Source: Prochlorococcus sp. AG-673-L20 | GTDB taxonomy: Bacteria; Cyanobacteriota; Cyanobacteriia; PCC-6307; Cyanobiaceae | DNA length: 64,000 nucleotides | Direction of reading: 5' to 3' | Assembly: GCA_003211135.1 (NCBI GenBank) | Contig: QCTN01000001.1 | Location: 101,875-165,874, forward strand | In this document: piece by piece, positions 9,006-18,149 of the stretch | Layout: the number at the start of each line of letters is the position of its first letter | Numbering within the stretch: position 1 is the stretch's first letter | The notes under the pieces: generated by a model | Databases searched by the model: none | What the model saw: the letters and a program-made list of their open reading frames with translations, nothing else | What the model was told of the DNA's origin: nothing | Translations under genes and position numbers: made by a program

Positions 9006-9533
9006 TTACTTTTTATTGCCGCCTATTTGCGATAAATATTCATTGCTTACAGCAAAAGTTTGAAAAAATTTTTCGGACAGTGATAGCCAATAAGATCTCC
9101 CATCTTTTTGCTTACGTTTAATAATAAAATTTTTATTTGTTAATTCTTTTATATGTTCGTAGGCTCCTGAACCTCTTAAAACTATAAGATCTGACTGCAG
9201 TATTTTTTTCTTAATTGCAATTGTCGCAAGTGTCCTTAATTCTGATGTTCTTAATTCAGATGGTAATAAATCTTCTACAAATTCATTTAGAATTGTTTTT
9301 AACTCTAGACAATAACAACTATTAATTTCATTTAATTCTATTGCAGATTTTGTGTCTGAGTATTTTTCCTTTAATTCTCTTAATGCCTTGTCAATAGACT
9401 TAATATCCGCATTAGTAATTTCTGAAAGATTCTTTTTTGATATTGGTCTACCTTTAAGATACAGAACAGCCTCAATTCTTGTAACCAGACTGATATCGGT
9501 TAATTTTTTAGTAATTAGATCAGCTTGATTAAT
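9006..9533 (-). CDS. scpB: Segregation and condensation protein B (ScpB), non-canonical start codon
   Basis: The minus-strand frame from 9560 to the TAA at 9006-9008 is open for 184 codons and encodes a ScpB-like winged-helix protein: V-T-R-I-E-A-V-L-Y-L-K-G-R-P-I-S near the N-terminus, S-E-L-R-T-L-A-T-I-A and I-L-Q-S-D-L-I-V-L-R-G-S-G-A-Y-E-H-I in the middle. ScpB joins SMC and ScpA in chromosome condensation. The frame holds no ATG, GTG or TTG codon at all. I placed the start at an ATT (9531-9533), ten bases after an AGG that may act as a weak ribosome-binding site. A downstream ATT, ATC or CTG is also possible. It follows ilvA on the same strand. Confidence 0.8.
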   Translation of the reverse strand: MNQADLITKKLTDISLVTRIEAVLYLKGRPISKKNLSEITNADIKSIDKALRELKEKYSDTKSAIELNEINSCYCLELKTILNEFVEDLLPSELRTSELRTLATIAIKKKILQSDLIVLRGSGAYEHIKELTNKNFIIKRKQKDGRSYWLSLSEKFFQTFAVSNEYLSQIGGNKK

Positions 9534-9571
9534 TTTTTTTCTACCTAACTCTTTCCCAAGTTACCTTATTT

Positions 9572-11113
9572 TTAATCGGATGCACCCAGGAATAATTTAT
9601 ATGTTTGATTATTAGTTTCATCCCAGTATTTATATCCTAAGAATTCAACAAATTTATACCAGTAATTAATTTCAGCACTATCTATTAATACTCCTATTAC
9701 AATTTTTCCTACATCAGATCCATGATTTCTATAGTGAAATATGCTTATTGTCCAATTTGATTTCATATTTTTTAGAAAATTTATTAATGCTCCTGGTCTT
9801 TCTGGAAACTCAAATCTATATAGCAATTCAATATATTTTGATTTTTCTAATTCACTAAATTTTTGAGGCAAACGACCACCTACCATATGTCTTAGATGAT
9901 TTTTAGATAATTCATCATTACTTATATCTATGAAAGGATAATTTGATTTCCTAAATTCTTGTAAAAGTTCTTCTTTATCAATTATTCCATTAACCTCGAT
10001 TCCTACAAATATTTGAGCATTAACTGAATTGGACATCCTATAGCTAAATTCCGTTAAATTTCTATTATTTAACAAACTACAGAAATTAATTAAGCTGCCT
10101 GCCTTTTCTGGTATTTCAACAGCAAACATTGCTTCTTTGTACTCTCCAAGTGCAGATCTTTCTGCTACAAATCGTAGTCTTTCGAAATTCATATTTGCCC
10201 CACATGCTATAGCAATCATATTTTTATTTGCGTATTTTGATTGGAATATATCCTTTTTCATCCCTGCAATAGATAGAGCTCCAGCTGGTTCTAGGATTGA
10301 TCTGGTATCTTCAAAAACATCCTTAATAGCGGCACATATTTCATCAGTGTTTACAGTTATCATTTTATCGATATATTTTCTTCCAATTTCAAAGGTTTTT
10401 TCTCCAACTTTTTTTACTGCTACGCCATCAGCAAACTGACCAACTGATGCTAATTCTATTAATTTTGAATTTTTTAAGGATTTAGTCATCGCATCAGCAT
10501 CTTCAGGCTCTACACCAATTATTTTTACTTGAGGCCAAATTTTTTTTATGTATATGGAAATACCAGCTATTAAACCTCCACCTCCTACAGCAACATATAT
10601 TGCTTCTGGTGGTTTTTTTACTTGTTTTTCTAATTCAATGGCGATTGTGCCTTGGCCAGCTATAACTTCAGGATCATCGAATGGATGAATAAAGCATAAA
10701 TTATTTTCTTTACTAAGGCGTAATGCTTCTTTATAGGTTTCATCATAATTATCACCGAATAATATAACTTTTGCTTTTAGATTTCTAACAGCATTTACTT
10801 TTACTAAAGGTGTAGTTATGGGCATCAATATAGTTGCGCTGCAATTTAATTTCAATGCACTTAGTGCTACTCCTTGTGCATGATTACCAGCACTTGATGT
10901 TATGACTCCATTCGCAAGTTGTGATTGTGGTAATTGTCTCATTTTATTAAAGGCACCTCTTATTTTAAAAGAGAATACTTCTTGTAGATCTTCTCTTTTT
11001 AAATAAATATTATTTTTAAGTGCTTTACTTAAATTATTTGCTTTTTCTAAAGGTGTTTTTTTAGCTACTTCATAGACTTGAGCCTGAAGTATTTTTTTAA
11101 AATAATCTTCCAT
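9572..11113 (-). CDS. ilvA: Threonine ammonia-lyase (biosynthetic threonine dehydratase)
   Basis: 513 residues, the length of the long, regulated enzyme. Deaminates threonine to 2-oxobutanoate, the first step of isoleucine synthesis. The catalytic PLP domain (about 1-320) has the Schiff-base Lys in S-F-K-I-R-G-A, S-S-A-G-N-H-A-Q-G-V-A as the substrate loop, and G-G-G-G-L-I-A-G for phosphate binding. Two ACT-like regulatory repeats follow (about 330-500, each with a F-P-E-R-P-G-A-L-type motif), where isoleucine and valine usually act. scpB begins about 40 bp downstream and is probably co-transcribed. Confidence 0.96.
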   Translation of the reverse strand: MEDYFKKILQAQVYEVAKKTPLEKANNLSKALKNNIYLKREDLQEVFSFKIRGAFNKMRQLPQSQLANGVITSSAGNHAQGVALSALKLNCSATILMPITTPLVKVNAVRNLKAKVILFGDNYDETYKEALRLSKENNLCFIHPFDDPEVIAGQGTIAIELEKQVKKPPEAIYVAVGGGGLIAGISIYIKKIWPQVKIIGVEPEDADAMTKSLKNSKLIELASVGQFADGVAVKKVGEKTFEIGRKYIDKMITVNTDEICAAIKDVFEDTRSILEPAGALSIAGMKKDIFQSKYANKNMIAIACGANMNFERLRFVAERSALGEYKEAMFAVEIPEKAGSLINFCSLLNNRNLTEFSYRMSNSVNAQIFVGIEVNGIIDKEELLQEFRKSNYPFIDISNDELSKNHLRHMVGGRLPQKFSELEKSKYIELLYRFEFPERPGALINFLKNMKSNWTISIFHYRNHGSDVGKIVIGVLIDSAEINYWYKFVEFLGYKYWDETNNQTYKLFLGASD

Positions 11114-11229
11114 ATTTATATTTTTAGCATTAAATATTAATCTAATAAAACATTACATAATCTATTTCAAAAAAATTACTCAATTTGCGCCTTAACGTTT
11201 TAGATTATATAAGTAAATATTTTTAAATA

Positions 11230-13143
11230 ATGCTTTTAAGTGAGTTAAGCCATCCAAATCAATTACATGGTTTAACGGTATCACAATTAGAGGAAATTGC
11301 CTGTCAGATTAGAGAGAGACATTTGGAGGTAGTTTCAACAAGTGGAGGTCATCTAGGTCCTGGACTAGGCGTAGTTGAATTAACACTTGCTTTATATCAA
11401 ACATTAGATCTTGATTTTGATAAAGTTGTATGGGACGTTGGTCATCAAGCCTATCCTCATAAGTTAATTACTGGACGTTTCAATGAGTTTGACTCTTTAC
11501 GTCAACAAAAAGGTATAGCTGGTTATCTAAAACGTACTGAAAGTATATTTGATCATTTTGGAGCAGGTCATGCAAGTACATCAATATCAGCTGCTTTAGG
11601 AATGGCAATTGCCAGAGATAGAAAAGGGGAAGATCATAAATGCGTTGCAGTTATAGGTGATGGAGCATTAACAGGTGGAATGGCTTTAGAAGCGATAAAT
11701 CATGCGGGACATTTACCAAATACTCCCTTAGTTGTTGTTCTGAATGATAATGATATGTCAATTTCTCCTCCTGTTGGAGCTCTTTCAACATATTTGAATA
11801 GAGTTAGACTAAGTCCACCATTACAATTTTTATCAGATAGTGTTCAGGAAAGTGTTAAAAATATTCCTCTTATAGGTAAAGATATACCTGAAGAATTAAA
11901 AAATATAAAAGGAAGTGTTAGACGTTTAGCTGTACCTAAGGTTGGAGCAGTTTTTGAAGAACTTGGGTTTACGTATATGGGCCCAATTGATGGACATGAT
12001 ATTTCTAATCTTATAAATACTTTTAATGCTGCTCATAGACTTAAAAAACCAGTAATGGTTCATGTTGTTACAACTAAAGGGAAAGGATATCCATATGCAG
12101 AAGCAGATCAAGTAGGGTACCATGCTCAATCATCATTCGATCTTTCGACTGGTAAATCAATTCCATCAAGCAAGCCTAAACCAGTCAGTTATAGTAAAAT
12201 ATTTGGTCAAACCCTTTTAAAAATTTGTGAGCAAGACAGTAAGGTTATAGGAATTACAGCAGCAATGGCTACTGGAACTGGACTAGATTTATTACAAAAA
12301 AATATTCCAGAACAATATATAGATGTAGGAATAGCTGAACAACATGCAGTTACATTAGCAGCTGGAATGTCTTGCGATGGTCTTAAACCTGTAGTTGCTA
12401 TTTACAGTACATTCTTGCAACGCGCTTTTGATCAGCTTATTCATGATGTAGGTATTCAGAATCTCCCTGTATCTTTTGTTTTAGATAGAGCAGGAATAGT
12501 TGGTGCAGATGGTCCAACTCATCAGGGTCAATATGATATTAGCTATATGAGAGCGATTCCTAATTTTGTTTTAATGGCTCCAAAAGATGAAGCTGAACTT
12601 CAAAGAATGTTAATTACATCTATTAATCACAAGGGACCAACAGCACTTCGCATTCCAAGAGGTTCAGGTTTAGGTGTAGCAGTAATGGATGAGGGATGGG
12701 AGCCTTTGAAGATTGGCGAAGGAGAAATATTAGAAGAAGGTGATGATGTTTTAATTATTGCTTATGGTTCAATGGTTCAATCCGCTACTGAAACTGCAAA
12801 CTTACTAAAAAATAAAGGTATTAGTGCTTGTATTGTTAATGCTAGATTTGTTAGACCTCTTGATCAAGATTTAATAATTCCGCTAGTAAGAAAACTTAAA
12901 AAGGTAGTAACAATGGAAGAAGGTACATTAGTTGGAGGATTTGGCTCGGCTATTGTTGAAATGTTAAACGATAATGAAATAAATATACCAGTTTTAAGAA
13001 TTGGTATTCCTGATGTACTTGTAGATCATGCATCACCTGATCAGAGTAAAGAAAAATTAGGATTTAAACCTGATCAGATGGCAGAAAAAATTATTAACAA
13101 ATTTAATTTAGCAAAATTAAATTCTAAAATTACTGTTGAATAA
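11230..13143 (+). CDS. dxs: 1-deoxy-D-xylulose-5-phosphate synthase
   Basis: 637 residues, full length. Condenses pyruvate and glyceraldehyde-3-phosphate using thiamine diphosphate; entry step of the MEP isoprenoid pathway feeding chlorophyll phytol, carotenoids and quinones. [17 protein letters not shown] (about 140-157) is the ThDP/Mg site, [13 protein letters not shown] is the N-terminal signature, [11 protein letters not shown] (about 376-386) contains the catalytic Glu, and [13 protein letters not shown] is the pyrimidine-domain block. It faces psaK with only 2 bp between the stop codons. The 116-bp gap to ilvA must hold both promoters. Confidence 0.97.
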   Translation: MLLSELSHPNQLHGLTVSQLEEIACQIRERHLEVVSTSGGHLGPGLGVVELTLALYQTLDLDFDKVVWDVGHQAYPHKLITGRFNEFDSLRQQKGIAGYLKRTESIFDHFGAGHASTSISAALGMAIARDRKGEDHKCVAVIGDGALTGGMALEAINHAGHLPNTPLVVVLNDNDMSISPPVGALSTYLNRVRLSPPLQFLSDSVQESVKNIPLIGKDIPEELKNIKGSVRRLAVPKVGAVFEELGFTYMGPIDGHDISNLINTFNAAHRLKKPVMVHVVTTKGKGYPYAEADQVGYHAQSSFDLSTGKSIPSSKPKPVSYSKIFGQTLLKICEQDSKVIGITAAMATGTGLDLLQKNIPEQYIDVGIAEQHAVTLAAGMSCDGLKPVVAIYSTFLQRAFDQLIHDVGIQNLPVSFVLDRAGIVGADGPTHQGQYDISYMRAIPNFVLMAPKDEAELQRMLITSINHKGPTALRIPRGSGLGVAVMDEGWEPLKIGEGEILEEGDDVLIIAYGSMVQSATETANLLKNKGISACIVNARFVRPLDQDLIIPLVRKLKKVVTMEEGTLVGGFGSAIVEMLNDNEINIPVLRIGIPDVLVDHASPDQSKEKLGFKPDQMAEKIINKFNLAKLNSKITVE

Positions 13144-13145
13144 TT

Positions 13146-13409
13146 TTACAATACACCTCTAGAAGCTAATCCTAGTATTGCACCTATTCCGAAGATATGT
13201 CCTAGGCAATTAGCTCCTACGACAGACGCATGACTTAAACCACCAAAGAATTGTGAATTAGGAATTTCAAAACCTTCATTAGGTTTTCTTATCGTGGCTC
13301 TTGCAATTGCATAAGCAAAAACATTACATGCAATCATTACGATGGCACATTTTGGTGACCATTCAAATGTTGCGGGAGCAGATGCAGCTGCAAATAATGT
13401 AGTAAGCAT
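13146..13409 (-). CDS. psaK: Photosystem I subunit PsaK
   Basis: 87 residues. PsaK is a two-helix peripheral subunit of photosystem I that binds antenna chlorophyll at the edge of the complex. Visible here are a short hydrophobic N-terminus, a first helix around W-S-P-K-C-A-I-V-M-I-A-C-N-V-F-A, a loop with G-F-E-I-P-N, and a second glycine-rich helix with G-A-N-C-L-G-H-I-F-G-I-G-A-I-L-G-L. A purine-rich AAAGGAGAA, about 19 bases before the ATG on the minus strand, may be its ribosome-binding site, though spacing is long. It directly marks the host as an oxygenic phototroph. Confidence 0.95.
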   Translation of the reverse strand: MLTTLFAAASAPATFEWSPKCAIVMIACNVFAYAIARATIRKPNEGFEIPNSQFFGGLSHASVVGANCLGHIFGIGAILGLASRGVL

Positions 13410-13474
13410 AAAAAAACGTTATTTTCTATATTCTCCTTTATTTCGAGCAATAAATCACATAATTGTAAAAGGTC

Positions 13475-13810
13475 TTAAGAGTTATTTACTTCTAGACGAT
13501 TTAACATCTTTATAAAGCCAAGTAAAATAACAAAATCGCTTAAGGTTAAGAAAAATTCTGCTGAACCATGAAGTAAGTCAACTTCAACAAGAGTTCTGTG
13601 ATAGTAAGTAAGAGAAAATATCGAAATTACTATAGTTATAAATACAAATAATACAGTTAAAGAAAAACCAATTTTGATTAATTTATTTAATGACTTTATC
13701 TTGTACAAATAATATAAGAAAATCGAATATGGAATTATAGATGCTGCAAATAAGGCTGTATTATCAAATCTTGATAAGAAATTTAGAAATCTTAAAAAAA
13801 AATCATTCAT
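13475..13810 (-). CDS. DUF3593 membrane protein
   Basis: 111 residues with three to four hydrophobic segments. Sequence features such as F-D-N-T-A-L-F-A-A-S-I-I-P-Y-S and D-L-L-H-G-S-A-E-F-F-L-T-L-S-D match the DUF3593 family of cyanobacteria and plastid-bearing eukaryotes. Function unknown. The frame is open upstream to 13837, but I chose the ATG at 13808-13810 because it overlaps the stop of the DUF2499 gene in an ATG-AATGA arrangement, as expected for coupled translation. The constant pairing of these two small membrane proteins suggests they act together. Confidence 0.85.
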   Translation of the reverse strand: MNDFFLRFLNFLSRFDNTALFAASIIPYSIFLYYLYKIKSLNKLIKIGFSLTVLFVFITIVISIFSLTYYHRTLVEVDLLHGSAEFFLTLSDFVILLGFIKMLNRLEVNNS

Positions 13811-14105
13811 AGGATTCTGTTCTTTTATAAATTGCAATAGTAGCTATAGCTAATGTTGAGTTACCTATAAAAGTGAAAATCCCTTGAAGGGTAACTAAGC
13901 CATATAATTCATGTTGATTATCAAAAATATGCCAAGTAATTGCACACATAGCTCCAATTAAATTAGGTATCATTGCGAGACTTAACCAGTAATAAAGCTC
14001 TAGTTTTTTATAGCTACTTATTTTATTTATTATAAAAATTGCATAAATCCATTCTATTACTGAGCTGATATGAATTAACCAAGTACCAAATGAAAGTTCG
14101 TGCAA
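13803..14105 (-). CDS. DUF2499 (Ycf49-like) membrane protein
   Basis: 100 residues with three hydrophobic segments. The N-terminal L-S-F-G-T-W-L-I-H-I-S-S-V-I-E-W and the middle M-I-P-N-L-I-G-A-M-C-A-I-T-W-H match the DUF2499 family, which I associate with plastid Ycf49-type proteins (from memory). No biochemical role is established. It lies directly upstream of the DUF3593 gene with overlapping stop and start codons. The peroxiredoxin gene is 5 bp upstream of it, so all three may be one transcript. Confidence 0.85.
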   Translation of the reverse strand: MHELSFGTWLIHISSVIEWIYAIFIINKISSYKKLELYYWLSLAMIPNLIGAMCAITWHIFDNQHELYGLVTLQGIFTFIGNSTLAIATIAIYKRTESYE

Positions 14106-14110
14106 AATAT

Positions 14111-14647
14111 TTATATATTTTTCTTTAATATATTAAGTACTTCTTTTGCATGATTGATTGGTAAAACACTTATCCATCTGTATATTATTTTTCCCTCTGG
14201 TGAAATCAAAAAAGTATTCCTATCGGAATAAGGAGGAATCCAGGAACCATATTTTGCACTAATAGTTCCATTGGGGTCGGATAATAATGTGTAATTTATT
14301 GATTTTTCACTGCAAAAACTTTCGTGAGTATCTTGATTGTCAGCACTTATTCCTATTATTTCAGCATTATATTTAGAAAAGTCGTTTTTTAATTGAGAAA
14401 ATCCTTTAGCTTCTAGAGTACAACCAGCGGTAAAATCCTTAGGATAAAAATATAAAACTATCCATTTACCTATTAATTCATTCGAATCCCATATTTTTTT
14501 TGATTTAATACTTTTGTTTATTCCCTCTAAATGGAAACTAGGAGCTAAATCTCCTATCTCAGGAGCATAATCAAAAGCAATTGCAGATTTAAGATTAAAA
14601 AATAACGATATTAATATTACAAAAAAGCCAGATAAACTCTTCATCAA
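14111..14647 (-). CDS. Exported peroxiredoxin of the BCP/PrxQ group
   Basis: 178 residues. An N-terminal signal peptide is clear: basic start, hydrophobic core at about residues 7-18, and probable cleavage after K-S-A-I-A (about residue 24). This places the enzyme in the periplasm or thylakoid lumen. The thioredoxin fold follows, with F-Y-P-K-D-F-T-A-G-C-T carrying the peroxidatic Cys. The Cys five residues later that many PrxQ proteins use for resolution is a Lys here; another Cys lies in H-E-S-F-C-S-E and might resolve instead. Expected role: thiol-dependent reduction of peroxides. It is 2 bp downstream of rpmB. Confidence 0.88.
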   Translation of the reverse strand: MMKSLSGFFVILISLFFNLKSAIAFDYAPEIGDLAPSFHLEGINKSIKSKKIWDSNELIGKWIVLYFYPKDFTAGCTLEAKGFSQLKNDFSKYNAEIIGISADNQDTHESFCSEKSINYTLLSDPNGTISAKYGSWIPPYSDRNTFLISPEGKIIYRWISVLPINHAKEVLNILKKNI

Positions 14648-14649
14648 AA

Positions 14650-14886
14650 TCAGAACTTATTAAGATCCACTCCATTTGTTTTGGCAACCTTATCTAAACC
14701 AACTTTTTGTATAGATTTTAATGCTTTAGTACTAATTTTTATGTTTACCCACTTTTTACCTTCTTGCCACCAAAGTCTCCTTTTTTGAAGATTTACCTGC
14801 TGTAATTTCTTAGTACGTATATGCGAATGACTAACAGCCATTCCATTATTAGCTTTTGCACCTGTCAGCTCACAAACCCTAGACAT
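14650..14886 (-). CDS. rpmB: 50S ribosomal protein L28
   Basis: 78 residues, the usual cyanobacterial length. The N-terminus [15 protein letters not shown] is typical of L28, and [16 protein letters not shown] matches the conserved basic middle. Structural protein of the large ribosomal subunit. It sits 39 bp downstream of htpG on the same strand and 2 bp upstream of the exported peroxiredoxin. Confidence 0.96.
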
Positions 14887-14925
14887 ATTATTTGGAAAAT
14901 ATATTTATTAAGCTTAACACACTAC

Positions 14926-16830
14926 TTATTTTGATGTTTTAAGCAAATCTGAAATTAAATCGGCATTATTATTTTGCAAATTTATAATTTGTTCTTGATC
15001 TAATCCTCCTACACTTAATTTCGCCATGTCATAAACATGATTAGCAATTTTTGATGCTAATGGATTTTCAACTGGGTCTTTTTTATCAAGAATAATTTTA
15101 TTACCAGTTATTTTATTTAATCCTGCAATGAGTGGATGTTCTTTATTAATTAAAAGGACGTGATATTCTGGTAATCCTGGCATTTTTTGTTCCATATATG
15201 CCCCCATATCGTTTATTCTTCTCATTTGTTCAGGTAACAATATCATTGCTGGAGGGGCATCTTTACTTTTAAGAGATTGTACTTTTACTGTTACTTTATC
15301 GTTATTTAATGCTTTAGAAATAATATCCTTTAGATTATCTGTGTTTGATTTGCCATCTTTATCAACTATTTCTTTTGATTCTTTATCTTCAATCTCATTT
15401 ATTTCGGAATCAACTCTTTGAAATTGATAATTTTCATTTTTATTTTCTATCCATGGAAGAAATTGTGCATCTATTAAAGGATCAGATTTGATTACTTCTT
15501 TGTTGTCAGATAAACAAATATTTAAAGCACTAGATTGCCCAATTACATCAGAACAATATATTATTTTTTTGGAATCGACTATGTTATTCCTGTCCTTATA
15601 ATTTGATAATGTTGTGTAAAATTTTTCGTTGGACTTTATAAGAGATTTATCATCGAGATATTTTTTTACGTCCTTATCAGAATTTATAATTGTCTCAAAA
15701 ATAATACTATTTTCTACAAGATCAGCAAACTTTTCGTCCTCAATGGCACCAATCTTAATGAAGGCAGAAATTGAATCCCAAATTTCTGCATAAAACTCAG
15801 GAGAATTTTTTATTAAATCTTTTAACTTATTAGCAATCTTTTTTGAAATGAATGATGAAATAGACCTGACTTTTCTATCAGTTTGCAAGGCACTTCTGCT
15901 TACGTTTAATGGTATATCGGTAGAGTCAATTACACCTCTCAGCGGTAATAGATATTTAGGAACAATTTCCTTTATTGAGTCACTTACAAATACTTGATTG
16001 CAAAATAGTTTAATTTCACCTTTTTCCCAATCGGCTCTCCCAGATAATTTAGGGAAATATAAAATACCTTGTATATCGTATGGATAATCTGTGTTTAAAT
16101 GAATCCATAAAAGAGGATCTCCTTGAAACGGATATAAATATTTGTATAGTTCAATATAATCTTCATCCTTTAGTTCACTAGGTTGTTTTCTCCATGGAGG
16201 ATTTTTCTTATTAATTGTTTCACCCTCTAATAGAACATCTATAGGCATAAAGTCACAATATTTTTTAATAAGCGATTTAATTCTCTCTGGTTCTATGAAT
16301 TCTTTTTCTTCATCCATTAAATGAAGGATTACATCTGTTCCGACTGAATCTCTTTCAGATTCTTCTAATGTGAAGTTAGGTGAGCCATCACATGACCAAA
16401 TATAAGTTTTACTATCACCTATGGCTGATTTAGTTAAAATATTAACTTTATCTGCAACCATAAAACTAGAGTAAAAACCTAATCCAAAATGTCCTATAAA
16501 TTCGTCATTATCTTTTTTATATTTTGTTAGGAACTCTTCAGCACTAGAAAAGGCAACTTGATTTATATATTTTTTTATTTCTTCATCATTCATTCCAATA
16601 CCATTATCTGAAATTTTTAAGATATTTTTTTCCCTATCAATAGTAATTTTTACTTGAGGTTCTTCGCAATTTTCACAATCTCCAGCCATTGAGGCCATTC
16701 TTCTTTTGCTAATTGCATCTACAGCATTACTAACAAGTTCTCTTAAAAAAATTTCGTGATCAGAATATACAGCTTTTTTTATTATTGGAAAAATATTTTC
16801 GGTATTTATTCTAATTTCGCCTTTTTCCAT
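14926..16830 (-). CDS. htpG: Molecular chaperone HtpG (Hsp90 family)
   Basis: 634 residues, full length for bacterial Hsp90. The N-terminal ATP-binding GHKL domain has E-L-V-S-N-A-V-D-A (Glu and Asn for ATP hydrolysis and Mg), D-N-G-I-G-M and G-H-F-G-L-G-F-Y-S-S-F-M-V. The middle domain (about 230-490) and C-terminal dimerisation domain (about 510-634) are present. In cyanobacteria HtpG helps survive heat, cold and high light; here this is by family. A cluster E-N-C-E-E in the N-domain differs from E. coli. About 146 bp separate it from hisZ, with no obvious terminator. Confidence 0.96.
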   Translation of the reverse strand: MEKGEIRINTENIFPIIKKAVYSDHEIFLRELVSNAVDAISKRRMASMAGDCENCEEPQVKITIDREKNILKISDNGIGMNDEEIKKYINQVAFSSAEEFLTKYKKDNDEFIGHFGLGFYSSFMVADKVNILTKSAIGDSKTYIWSCDGSPNFTLEESERDSVGTDVILHLMDEEKEFIEPERIKSLIKKYCDFMPIDVLLEGETINKKNPPWRKQPSELKDEDYIELYKYLYPFQGDPLLWIHLNTDYPYDIQGILYFPKLSGRADWEKGEIKLFCNQVFVSDSIKEIVPKYLLPLRGVIDSTDIPLNVSRSALQTDRKVRSISSFISKKIANKLKDLIKNSPEFYAEIWDSISAFIKIGAIEDEKFADLVENSIIFETIINSDKDVKKYLDDKSLIKSNEKFYTTLSNYKDRNNIVDSKKIIYCSDVIGQSSALNICLSDNKEVIKSDPLIDAQFLPWIENKNENYQFQRVDSEINEIEDKESKEIVDKDGKSNTDNLKDIISKALNNDKVTVKVQSLKSKDAPPAMILLPEQMRRINDMGAYMEQKMPGLPEYHVLLINKEHPLIAGLNKITGNKIILDKKDPVENPLASKIANHVYDMAKLSVGGLDQEQIINLQNNNADLISDLLKTSK

Positions 16831-16976
16831 TTTTAATTTCTTTTTTTTGAACTATTAGATTTTATTTCCTATTTTAAGGTTAATCAAGTTTAATTAGGAG
16901 TATTGTCCGTACTTAAAATTTATATTTTCGTAGCTAGTTCAAATTACATTTTTTTTTCAAAACCCAAAGGGAAACA

Positions 16977-18128
16977 TTATTTAATCCATTGAATTTCAGT
17001 GCAATTATGTTCTTTCATAAGATTATTGGCTTTTAAATTGTCATTACATGGATTCAAATATAGTATTGTAATTATCCCTTTTTGTTGCAATGCTTTTTGC
17101 TCTTGAATACCTTTGTCTAATAAATATGAATCTTTAAATAACAACAATACCTTCTTTTTAGGTTGTGATTTTTCAACAATCAAATCTCTTAAATTATCTA
17201 TAGAGATTGTGAAACCAATACCATTAATTATTTTCTCATTAGGATTAAAGTATCTTACTAATTCGTCATACCTACCACCTTTTGCAATTATGGTTTTAAT
17301 ATTATTATTGTCGGAAATAAGTTGAAAAACTATACCTGCATATAAATTAAGATGCGGTTGATAAGTTGGATCAAGTTGTATTTTTATATTATATTTTTTT
17401 GAAATTTTTGATAAAGTATTAAATAAGCATTCAAGTTCCTCAATTACATTATTATTACCATAAATATTTTTAAGCTTTTTTAGTATGAATGAAGGTTCCC
17501 CTCTTGTAAATAATAATTCCTTCAAAATTTCTTTATCATTGTTGTCAATATTTAATCTATTTAATGATTCTTGATCTAAATCAACCATGCACTTTTTAAT
17601 CTCCTCATAATTATTATCCCTATAGTTGAATAATATTAAATCCATTATTTTTGTTGTGCTAACAAGAAGAGTTAGATTACAACTATCTATTAAATTAATA
17701 TTATCAATTGCATCAAATAATATATTAATCACCTCAATCTCTGGGAATTGAGTGTCGTAACTAATTAGTTCTATCCCGCTCTGAAAATTTTCTTGAAATT
17801 TAAATGTATTTTTATAACTTTTCTTTTTGTTAAATACAATACCACTATTAAAAAGTCTTATTGGTCTCTTCTTATTTAATAATCTTGTGGATGTTAATTT
17901 AACAATTGAAGTTGTCATTTCTGGTCGTAAACATAATGAATTATTACTTACTATTCCAATAAGTTCGTCCCCATCAATTACTTCTCTACCTTTGATTGTC
18001 TCAAGATTATTAATGAATGAAGGTGAAATTTCTTCATAACCCCACAACTTATATACATTGTTTAGATCATTAACAATTGAAGAATTATTCCTTACATCTA
18101 TTAAATTAAATTCTTTTATATCACTCAT
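16977..18128 (-). CDS. hisZ: ATP phosphoribosyltransferase regulatory subunit HisZ
   Basis: 383 residues, a HisRS-like protein with class II synthetase features but no anticodon-binding domain. Blocks such as L-R-P-E-M-T-T-S-I-V-K-L (motif-2-like) and A-K-G-G-R-Y-D-E-L-V-R-Y-F (histidine A-like) are present. Because of its short length and position in a biosynthetic genome I call it HisZ, the partner needed by short-form HisG in the first step of histidine synthesis, rather than HisRS. It follows the IMPase gene on the minus strand with a 21-bp gap. Confidence 0.88.
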   Translation of the reverse strand: MSDIKEFNLIDVRNNSSIVNDLNNVYKLWGYEEISPSFINNLETIKGREVIDGDELIGIVSNNSLCLRPEMTTSIVKLTSTRLLNKKRPIRLFNSGIVFNKKKSYKNTFKFQENFQSGIELISYDTQFPEIEVINILFDAIDNINLIDSCNLTLLVSTTKIMDLILFNYRDNNYEEIKKCMVDLDQESLNRLNIDNNDKEILKELLFTRGEPSFILKKLKNIYGNNNVIEELECLFNTLSKISKKYNIKIQLDPTYQPHLNLYAGIVFQLISDNNNIKTIIAKGGRYDELVRYFNPNEKIINGIGFTISIDNLRDLIVEKSQPKKKVLLLFKDSYLLDKGIQEQKALQQKGIITILYLNPCNDNLKANNLMKEHNCTEIQWIK

Positions 18129-18149
18129 TTTAAAACGATAATTTAATTT

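Noticed and set aside
16831..16976. Possible RNA gene or terminator between htpG and hisZ
   Set aside because: Only a weak CCC/GGG pairing near hisZ and AT-rich sequence are visible; no stem with a U-tract in the correct direction.
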